NCBI GenBank assembly: GCA_020353115.1
Contig: CP070687.1
Location: forward strand, 2,039,302 to 2,051,131
From: Bacteroidales bacterium
GTDB taxonomy: Bacteria; Bacteroidota; Bacteroidia; Bacteroidales; VadinHA17
Direction of reading: 5' to 3'
Length of the DNA: 11,830 nt
In this document: in pieces, positions 6,638-11,830 of the stretch
Layout: every line of letters begins with the position of its first letter
Numbering within the stretch: the stretch's first letter is position 1
Position numbers and translations under genes: made by a program
The notes under the pieces: model-generated
The model's input: only the letters and a program-made list of their open reading frames with translations
What the model was told of the DNA's origin: nothing
Database searches by the model: none

Positions 6638-7804
6638 CTATAAATAATCCTTAAATTTCACCCATTTGTCCGGGCTCTTCGCTGATTCCACCACGGTTTC
6701 GATAAATGCCATTCCTCTGGCCCCGTCATAAACAGATGGAAAATCGAGGTGTTCCGGATCGGGTTCTTTACCCTGCATTTTCGCTTTCAGGGTAAGGGCA
6801 AAATTTTTATACAGATTTGCAAATGCTTCGATAAAACCTTCAGGGTGACCGGATGGCAATCTTGAAGCGGATACTGCTGCGGTTGTGAATCCGCTGAAAT
6901 TGGTACCGGTTCGCATGACTTCAAATGGTTTGTCGAGCCAGTTGGTTTTCAATGAGTTCGGTTCCTGCTGGGCCCATTCCAGCCCTCCCTTTTCACCGTA
7001 GATCCTGATCTTCAGCCCGTTCTCCTCTCCAACGGCAACCTGCGTTGCCAGGAGTGATCCCCTGGCTCCGCCTTCAAACCGGAGCAATACATTTCCATCA
7101 TCCTCCAGGGTTCGTCCCGGTACAAATGAGGTCAGATCGGCACAGAGAGAATCGATTTTGAGTCCTGTAATATATTCCGCAAGGTTTTCGGCATGTGTCC
7201 CGATATCACCCATGCAATTGGCAGCTCCGGATTGTTTCGGATCTGTCCTCCATGCAGCCTGTTTATGATCCGTATCTTCAAGCTTGGTAGCAAGCCATCC
7301 CTGGAAATACTCAACCGCAATTTTCCGAATTTTACCCAGACTGCCATTCCTGACCATGGCACGAGCCTGTTTTACCATCGGGTATCCGGTATAATTATGG
7401 GTAAGACCGAAAATCAATCCGGTATCCTGAACCAGTTTCACGAGATCGATGGCTTCCTTCAGATTATAGGTCATGGGTTTGTCGCTCATGACGTGAAACC
7501 CGTTTTCCAGGGCCAGTTTTGCCGGTTCGTAATGCAGGTGGTTCGGCGTGACAATACAAACAAAATCCATTCGTTCCCCGACGGGTAAACTCTTCTCGTT
7601 TTGGATCATTTCGGTATAGGTCTCGTAAATCCGTGAATCAGGGAGCCCCAGCAGCTCTCCACTCTTCTGCGACCTTTCGGGTGTACTGCTTAATGCTCCG
7701 CAGGCCAGCTCGATATGGCCGTCCATTGTGGCAGCCATGCGATGAACAGCACCGATAAAGGAATCAATTCCCCCACCGACCATTCCCATTTTTAGTTTTC
7801 TCAT
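6638..7804 (-). CDS. Cytoplasmic Gfo/Idh/MocA-family oxidoreductase
   Basis: This is a 388-residue NAD(P)-dependent oxidoreductase with no signal peptide, so it is probably cytoplasmic. The glycine-rich Rossmann loop starts at once (GMVGGGIDSFIG, residues 7-18). TPNHLHYEPA (86-95) is the conserved strand-and-helix that contacts cofactor, and SDKPMTYN at 107-114 carries the catalytic-region lysine K109 in a DKP version of the usual EKP. GDIGTHAENLAEY at 199-211 supplies D200 and H204 in the family's DxxxH position. The length and the GTHAENL motif match a branch generally annotated as sugar or cyclitol dehydrogenases (levoglucosan or glucoside dehydrogenase-like); which substrate applies cannot be decided. 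It converges on the repeat-protein gene with only 10 bp between stop codons. Its ATG directly precedes RKLKMGMVG, a normal start for the family. It stands alone on its strand, not in an evident operon. Confidence 0.9.
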   Translation of the reverse strand: MRKLKMGMVGGGIDSFIGAVHRMAATMDGHIELACGALSSTPERSQKSGELLGLPDSRIYETYTEMIQNEKSLPVGERMDFVCIVTPNHLHYEPAKLALENGFHVMSDKPMTYNLKEAIDLVKLVQDTGLIFGLTHNYTGYPMVKQARAMVRNGSLGKIRKIAVEYFQGWLATKLEDTDHKQAAWRTDPKQSGAANCMGDIGTHAENLAEYITGLKIDSLCADLTSFVPGRTLEDDGNVLLRFEGGARGSLLATQVAVGEENGLKIRIYGEKGGLEWAQQEPNSLKTNWLDKPFEVMRTGTNFSGFTTAAVSASRLPSGHPEGFIEAFANLYKNFALTLKAKMQGKEPDPEHLDFPSVYDGARGMAFIETVVESAKSPDKWVKFKDYL

Positions 7805-7852
7805 ATTGCTTTTGTTTTAGATTTTTACGTTTTCTATTTATCCCGTTTATGG

Positions 7853-7882
7853 TAAAAGTAAATATATAAAAGGAAAATGTAA
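7853..7882 (-). promoter_or_regulatory. Possible promoter of the cytoplasmic oxidoreductase
   Basis: Reading leftward, TACTTTTA (7860-7853) fits the -7 TAnnTTTG element except at the last base. TTA, one base off TTG, lies 19 nt upstream at 7882-7880. A start about 40 nt before the ATG at 7804 would be expected. The region is AT-rich, so chance matches are likely. Confidence 0.3.
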
Positions 7883-7961
7883 AACGGCTGTCCGAAAGCT
7901 CGCAGAACACCTGAATACAGGCGGCCAGGAACGGGTAAAGGTATATGTCATAGAGCCCGGT

Positions 7962-7995
7962 GGTTGTAGGTTTGGAAAAAAAAGAAGCTACAACC
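7962..7995. repeat. Perfect 8-bp inverted repeat, possible operator or hairpin
   Basis: GGTTGTAG (7962-7969) is exactly mirrored by CTACAACC (7988-7995) across an 18-nt purine-rich spacer. It lies about 130-160 bp upstream of the promoter-like element of the isomerase gene. A long-spaced dyad of this kind could bind a dimeric regulator or form a hairpin; neither is shown. Confidence 0.35.
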
Positions 7996-8029
7996 TGTTT
8001 ATCAACATGTAATTGTCAGCCTGTTTATC
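7994..8029. repeat. 10-bp direct repeat CCTGTTTATC
   Basis: CCTGTTTATC occurs at 7994-8003 and again at 8020-8029. The copies start 26 bp apart, about two and a half helical turns, and the first overlaps the right arm of the inverted repeat by two bases. Confidence 0.4.
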
Positions 8030-8123
8030 CTGCTGGCTTTTAGTCCTCTTCAAACTCGCCGTTTGTTTTAATGAATACCTTCGGTAAAACCGGCAGATAA
8101 AATTTTTTTACCTCAACATATTT

Positions 8124-8131
8124 TATATTTT
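8124..8131 (+). promoter_or_regulatory. Possible -7 element for the isomerase-like gene
   Basis: TATATTTT matches TAnnTTTG at all but the last base and lies 30 bp before the ATG at 8162. No TTG is found 19-21 nt upstream, only a T-run, so it is a weak candidate. Confidence 0.25.
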
Positions 8132-8161
8132 TAAGACACGATCGGTACAAAATAGTTTTTG

Positions 8162-9124
8162 ATGAAAAATCCTAAAATAAATCAGATGGATAGAAGAAAT
8201 TTTATGAAAAAATCAATGGTTGCAGGTGCTTTTTCATTTGCCGCCGGGAGAACAATTCTTGGTTCGACGGGTATCGAAGCGAAAAAAAACCGGATTTACC
8301 AGGAGGAGAAGGAACCATTCAAATTGAAATATGCTCCCGGTTTTGGAGCATTCAGACACCTTGGTGGTGATAACTGGAAAGACCGGTTGAAGTTTATGTC
8401 AGACCAGGGCTTTACAGCCATGTTTGACAATAGCCTTATGGATAAACCACCGTTACAGCAGGAAGAAATTGCAAAGCTGATGGACCAGCTTGGAATGACA
8501 CTTGGACCTTTTGTGCTCTACGCCGATTTCAATGTTGAATCTTTTGTTCTGGACAATGCCGGGGTCCGTGAAATGCTTGTCAACCGAATGAAGGAGGGAA
8601 TTGAAACTGCTAAAAGAACCAATGCCAGATGGGCTCTTGTTGTTCCGGGCCGTTACAATCAACGCATGGAATGGGATTATCAGACAGCAAATGTAATTGA
8701 AAATCTGAGGATGTGTTCCGAGATAATGCAAAAAGAAGAGATAATTCTGGTTATAGAACCCCTGAATCCACACGATCATCCGGGATTATTTCTTACCAGG
8801 ATGCCACAGGCTTACAGCATTTGCCGGGCGGTGAATAATCCAAGTTGCAAGATTATTGATGATATTTACCACCAGCAGATAACCGAAGGCAACCTTATCC
8901 CTAATATCGACAGATCATGGAGCGAAATTGCATCCTTTCATGTTGGAGATACACCAGGCCGTAACGAACCGACAACAGGCGAAATCAACTATAGGAACAT
9001 TTTCAAACATCTGTATGAAAAAAAATATACAGGCGTGATCTGTATGGAGCATGGAATTTCGCAATCCGGGCCTGAAGGGGAGAAGATTCTCCTGGAAGCC
9101 TACCGGACCGTAGATGATTTTTAG
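8162..9124 (+). CDS. Exported hydroxypyruvate-isomerase-like TIM-barrel protein
   Basis: The protein has 320 residues, counted from the ATG at 8162; a TTG immediately upstream (8159) is also in frame, but ATG is preferred. DRRNFMKKSMV (residues 10-20) followed by AGAFSFAAG is a Tat-type signal. The rest is an AP-endonuclease-2 / sugar isomerase-epimerase barrel. The closest recognisable relative is hydroxypyruvate isomerase (Hyi/OtnI): LVIEPLNPHDHPG (196-208), KIIDDIYHQQ (230-239), FHVGDTPGRNEPTTGEINY (259-277) and VICMEHG (292-298). The expected metal and catalytic residues are present: E199, D234, H260 and E296. Classical Hyi is a cytoplasmic enzyme of about 260 residues. Here an export signal and a linker are added, so the natural substrate is probably an extracytoplasmic keto-sugar or sugar acid rather than hydroxypyruvate. 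The neighbouring Gfo/Idh/MocA dehydrogenases support redox-isomerisation chemistry. The exact reaction is unknown. Confidence 0.85.
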   Translation: MKNPKINQMDRRNFMKKSMVAGAFSFAAGRTILGSTGIEAKKNRIYQEEKEPFKLKYAPGFGAFRHLGGDNWKDRLKFMSDQGFTAMFDNSLMDKPPLQQEEIAKLMDQLGMTLGPFVLYADFNVESFVLDNAGVREMLVNRMKEGIETAKRTNARWALVVPGRYNQRMEWDYQTANVIENLRMCSEIMQKEEIILVIEPLNPHDHPGLFLTRMPQAYSICRAVNNPSCKIIDDIYHQQITEGNLIPNIDRSWSEIASFHVGDTPGRNEPTTGEINYRNIFKHLYEKKYTGVICMEHGISQSGPEGEKILLEAYRTVDDF

Positions 9125-9431
9125 CCTACCTGTTTTCCTCCTGGAAATAGAGACACCGGCCTTAATCTCCTGGCAGGTGACAGGTGGAATATAAATATCC
9201 GCTGAATAATGCGGGCGGCAATTACACCCTTCAACAGATCAGGGATATTTGAATATGATGATCGGCGGTTCCGGCGGCTCATCTCCGCTTGTGCAAGGAT
9301 TCGCGAAGGGATATCGACACGGTAAATCCCGGCTGATGAAAGAAAAATGAACCGGCCGGATATTAAGTATAGCTAATATCACTGACCGGTTATGGCAGGA
9401 TCTTTAAATACGTCTTTCGGGTCTTTGTCCT
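9125..9431. other. Convergent intergenic region, no gene seen
   Basis: The 307 bp lie between two converging stop codons, with no coding frame of note. Near the left end ACCTG at 9127-9131 faces CAGGTGACAGGTG at about 9174-9186, which could form a loose hairpin after the isomerase gene. The clear structure is the two-part hairpin at 9350-9391. Confidence 0.6.
9350..9391. terminator. Two-stem hairpin between convergent genes, possible bidirectional terminator
   Basis: The inner stem GATATTA (9359-9365) pairs perfectly with TAATATC (9374-9380) over an 8-nt loop. The outer stem AACCGG (9350-9355) pairs with CCGGTT (9386-9391), with an internal loop of 3 and 5 nt between them. A short A-run sits on the left flank (AGAAAAATG), which would be a broken U-run for leftward transcription. 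It ends about 40 bp beyond the stop of the minus-strand oxidoreductase, a plausible place for termination. Confidence 0.45.
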
Positions 9432-10796
9432 TTATCCTCTGTCTTGTTCTTCATCCGCGGCGGTTCCCGGTAACGGAATATTGGGAGTCATATCCATTGG
9501 CCCCATAACATAGGTGTCAGGTCCCAGCTTCAGATCAGAATTCATCATCTCATCCCAGGTTACTTCCTTGCCTGTGTATGCTGAGATCCTGCCCATAATT
9601 GCTGTCAGGGTTGAGGTAGCAACATTCTCCCCTTCATTGATCGGTGAATTTGTACGGATTGCGGTGATCAGGTCGATGTGCTCCTGGTCATAGGGATTCA
9701 CTTTTACCCAGGTGGTTGGTTCTCCGTTTTCATCAGGTGGATACTCGTAGGTCCATTTAACGGATCCATCCGGATTGTAAATGGTGTTTTCGCAATTCGT
9801 ATATCCTTTCGTTCCCCTGATATATTCCGAAACACTGTTGGCACAATCATCAATCTGGCGGCACATACTATGCAGGTGCATATCGTTATCGTATATGAAA
9901 TCAACACTGAAGTTATCGTACTGGTCTCCGGTAATCCTTCTCAGCCGGCTTCCGAATGCAACGGCTTTAACAGGATGTTTCCCTGCAAACCAGTTGATAA
10001 CATCTATGTTATGAACATGCTGTTCGACGATATGATCTCCTGACAACCAGGTCCAGTTCACCCAGTTGCGGATCATATATTCCATATCGGTCCATCCTTC
10101 ATCCCTGTTTACATGCCACAGTTTGGACTGGTTCCAGTAACAGTTTCCGGCAACGATATCACCTATTTCACCATTCAGGATTTGCTCATAAGTTTTCAGG
10201 TAATCACGTTTATGTCGGCGTTGGGTACCGGCAACGACACATAATCCCAATGGATCGGCTTTCTTAGCGGTGGCTATGATCGATCTTGCACTAACCGGAT
10301 CAACTGCCACGGGCTTTTCCATGAAAACATGCTTTTTTGCTTTAATTGCAGCGTCAAAATGTTCCGCTCTGAATACGGGTGGGGTTGCAAGTATGATGAT
10401 ATCCACTCCCGAATCGATTACCTTCTCAAAGGCATCAAATCCCACAAAGCATTTTTCATCTGCCACTTCAACTTCCTTTTTATCTTTTAATTCCTCTCTG
10501 GCTTTATCTATCTGATCCTGGAAAAGATCTCCCAACGCTACAATCTCAAGGTTTGGCCCGGCATTCAGGAAATTTAGAGCAGCGCCCGTACCCCGGCCTC
10601 CGCATCCGATCAGTCCGGCTTTCAGCAGGGGGCCATCCGGCGCTTCATCAAGGGGAACTGGCAAAGCAACCTTCGATTTTGTCTCACTGGCACATGCGGA
10701 TATAATGCCATTGATGCCAACAGCTCCAAGGGCACCGATGGCAGCAGCATTGCCAATGAACTTCCTTCGACTGAATTTGTCCTTCGTATCTTCCAT
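9432..10796 (-). CDS. Gfo/Idh/MocA-family oxidoreductase, Tat-dependent lipoprotein type
   Basis: This is a 454-residue NAD(P)-dependent oxidoreductase. SRRKFIGNAAAIGALGAVG (residues 9-27) is a clear twin-arginine signal. IISAC (31-35) follows with Cys35 in lipobox position, so the mature protein may be a lipoprotein, starting with a flexible linker. The Rossmann loop is GLIGCGGRGTGAA (61-73), the catalytic-region motif is FMEKPVAVD (158-166, K161), and SGDHIVEQHVHNIDV (252-266) provides the Asp/His cluster of the C-terminal domain. The WNQSKLW and NWVNWTWLSGDH blocks mark a well-populated exported branch in Bacteroidota and Planctomycetes whose substrates are mostly undefined. It is not a GH109-type N-acetylgalactosaminidase: I see no resemblance to that family's characteristic histidine region. 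It is transcribed leftward alone, divergent from the 11053 oxidoreductase with a shared 256-bp control region. Confidence 0.9.
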   Translation of the reverse strand: MEDTKDKFSRRKFIGNAAAIGALGAVGINGIISACASETKSKVALPVPLDEAPDGPLLKAGLIGCGGRGTGAALNFLNAGPNLEIVALGDLFQDQIDKAREELKDKKEVEVADEKCFVGFDAFEKVIDSGVDIIILATPPVFRAEHFDAAIKAKKHVFMEKPVAVDPVSARSIIATAKKADPLGLCVVAGTQRRHKRDYLKTYEQILNGEIGDIVAGNCYWNQSKLWHVNRDEGWTDMEYMIRNWVNWTWLSGDHIVEQHVHNIDVINWFAGKHPVKAVAFGSRLRRITGDQYDNFSVDFIYDNDMHLHSMCRQIDDCANSVSEYIRGTKGYTNCENTIYNPDGSVKWTYEYPPDENGEPTTWVKVNPYDQEHIDLITAIRTNSPINEGENVATSTLTAIMGRISAYTGKEVTWDEMMNSDLKLGPDTYVMGPMDMTPNIPLPGTAADEEQDRG

Positions 10797-10827
10797 AATA
10801 TAGTTTTATAGGTTTGTAACTTAATAT

Positions 10828-10858
10828 CAAAAATAGCATTTATTTTAGTTGGATGCCA
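10828..10858 (-). promoter_or_regulatory. Promoter of the leftward oxidoreductase
   Basis: Reading leftward, TATTTTTG (10835-10828) is an exact match to the Bacteroidota -7 element TAnnTTTG, 32 bp before the ATG at 10796. At the -33 position TGG (10858-10856) stands in place of TTG with a 20-nt spacer. It is the best -7 match in the window. Confidence 0.5.
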
Positions 10859-10865
10859 TGAAAAT

Positions 10866-10922
10866 AATCATGTTGTTCAAAACCCCCGGATATTTCTGAT
10901 CTGAGATCCGGTTAACATGATT
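10866..10922. repeat. Nested inverted repeat in the divergent promoter region
   Basis: The outer arms AATCATGTT (10866-10874) and AACATGATT (10914-10922) are perfect 9-bp complements. Between them the inner arms CCGGAT (10886-10891) and ATCCGG (10906-10911) are perfect 6-bp complements around a 14-nt loop. The spacers are unequal: 11 nt on the left, 2 nt on the right. It lies midway between the two divergent oxidoreductase genes, just upstream of the leftward promoter, so it could be a shared operator or a transcript hairpin. Confidence 0.45.
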
Positions 10923-11052
10923 TGGTTTTGTATTGCATCACGAACGGTAAAAATCTTCTTTCTGTTCCCAATTCTAAATATTATTTATTATTTTTATTTT
11001 CTTAATCCCTCGCAAATTTATTTGATTAATCACCACACATAAAGAAAAAACT

Positions 11053-11830
11053 ATGGACAAAGAAAAAGAAAAGAAATCGATTTCAAGAAGGTCTTTTGTT
11101 GGAAGAACTGCCGCGGCTTCTGCCGCGTTTACTATTTTACCCAGTTATGTTGTCAGTGGGCTTGGTCATAAGATGCCAAACGATAAGCTGAATATTGCCG
11201 GCGTAGGTGTTGGCGGTATGGGCAGGACCAATCTGAGAAATATTAAGGATCAGAATATTGTAGCACTCTGCGATGTGGACTGGAAATATGCCCAGAAAAC
11301 ATTTGATGATTATCCTGATGCCAAGAAGTACTGGGATTGGAGGAAGATGTATGATGAGATGGGTGATTCCATTGATGCGGTTGTCGTGGCAACGGCCGAC
11401 CACACCCATGCATTGATAGCCGCACATGCCATGACTTTGGGTAAGCATGTTTATGTTCAGAAGCCGCTGACTCATTCTGTTTATGAATCGCGTCTGCTAA
11501 CCGCACTGGCAAAGAAGTACAAGGTGGCCACCTCCATGGGGAACCAGGGTTCTTCTGACGAAGGAGTAAGCCTGGTAGTGGAATGGATCCATAACGGTGA
11601 AATCGGCGAGATCACAAAAGTCGAAGCATTTACCGACCGTCCGATCTGGCCACAGGGACTAAATGTGCCTGAAGAGGTGATGGAAGTACCCGAGACCCTT
11701 AACTGGGATCTGTTTACCGGTCCGGCTGTGATGAATCCTTATCATGAAATTTATACCCCTTGGAACTGGCGTGGATGGTGGGATTACGGTACGGGTGCTC
11801 TTGGTGACATGGCCTGCCATATCCTGCACC
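11053..11830 (+). CDS. Gfo/Idh/MocA-family oxidoreductase with Tat signal (3' end outside window)
   Basis: The first 259 residues are visible and the frame is open to the window edge. A basic start leads to SRRSFVGRTAAASAAFTILP (11-30), a textbook twin-arginine signal. The Rossmann loop is AGVGVGGMGRTNL (49-61), and ATADHTHALIAAHAM (113-127) is the cofactor-contact strand and helix. The family lysine motif reads VQKPLTHS (135-142), with Gln replacing the usual Glu and K137 retained. WRGWWDYGTGALGDMACHILH (239-259) carries D252 and H256 in DxxxH spacing. The QKP variant and WWDYGTGALGDM block resemble a large exported Bacteroidota/Planctomycetes branch with unknown substrates. The WWDY-TG-GD block also resembles the 819-2414 protein more closely than the other two oxidoreductases here. 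It is probably periplasmic. Its upstream region has only a weak -7 candidate (TTTATTTG, 11017-11024). Confidence 0.9.
   Translation, partial: MDKEKEKKSISRRSFVGRTAAASAAFTILPSYVVSGLGHKMPNDKLNIAGVGVGGMGRTNLRNIKDQNIVALCDVDWKYAQKTFDDYPDAKKYWDWRKMYDEMGDSIDAVVVATADHTHALIAAHAMTLGKHVYVQKPLTHSVYESRLLTALAKKYKVATSMGNQGSSDEGVSLVVEWIHNGEIGEITKVEAFTDRPIWPQGLNVPEEVMEVPETLNWDLFTGPAVMNPYHEIYTPWNWRGWWDYGTGALGDMACHILH

Larger units (their letters stand above)
7805..8161. other. Divergent intergenic region with inverted and direct repeats
   Basis: The 357 bp separate the divergent oxidoreductase and isomerase-like genes. No ORF with a credible start was found; one plus-strand frame stays open for about 50 codons up to a TAA near 8011 but has no start codon except an ATG next to its stop. 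The region contains an 8-bp inverted repeat at 7962-7995, a 10-bp direct repeat at 7994-8029, and promoter-like sequences at both ends. Confidence 0.6.

Noticed and set aside
7860..8011. Open plus-strand frame of about 50 codons between divergent genes
   Set aside because: There is no start codon other than an ATG adjacent to the stop, no recognisable motif, and the segment overlaps promoter-like and repeat elements.
9432..10796. GH109-type alpha-N-acetylgalactosaminidase
   Set aside because: Length and Tat signal fit, but I could not see the GH109 histidine region. The GDHIVEQHVHNIDV block instead fits a general exported Gfo/Idh/MocA branch.

Overview
The window looks like a Bacteroidota chromosome, probably from an environmental or gut-type polysaccharide degrader. 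Four signs point that way. Promoter-like sequences match the phylum-specific TTG-N19-21-TAnnTTTG pattern. Genes lack strong Shine-Dalgarno sequences. A palindromic repeat that translates as LPAGRQG is present. The long repeat protein has an N-terminal domain and a tail typical of Bacteroidota surface proteins. No genus can be assigned from the sequence alone.

Layout. At 1-2414 (+) there is the tail of an M14-peptidase-like gene, a DoxX-family membrane protein, and a Gfo/Idh/MocA oxidoreductase with a twin-arginine N-terminus; close spacing suggests one operon. A 673-bp stretch without a convincing gene follows (2415-3087). At 3088-6627 (+) lies a secreted 1179-residue protein built from 38 copies of a 17-residue FIGxxSGxxNTTGxxN repeat, with a coiled-coil tail. 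It runs convergently, with a 10-bp gap, into a cytoplasmic-type Gfo/Idh/MocA oxidoreductase at 6638-7804 (-). After a 357-bp regulatory gap comes an exported hydroxypyruvate-isomerase-like TIM-barrel protein (8162-9124, +). A hairpin-bearing convergent gap follows, then a Tat/lipoprotein-type Gfo/Idh/MocA oxidoreductase (9432-10796, -). A divergent promoter region with a nested inverted repeat leads to a fourth Gfo/Idh/MocA oxidoreductase, with a Tat signal and cut by the window end (11053-11830, +).

How the genes may work together. Four different Gfo/Idh/MocA proteins and one sugar isomerase/epimerase-like protein sit within 12 kb, and four of these five carry export signals. This fits redox and isomerisation chemistry on sugars, sugar acids or glycosides (for example 3-keto-sugar chemistry), much of it in the periplasm or on a membrane. 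The substrate cannot be read from the sequence, and the genes are in several transcription units rather than one operon. The repeat protein is probably an unrelated surface fibre.

No tRNA, rRNA, CRISPR array, transposase or phage gene was seen. The most unusual items are the multi-level repeat architecture of the surface protein, the concentration of exported nucleotide-dependent oxidoreductases, and the nested inverted repeat at 10866-10922.
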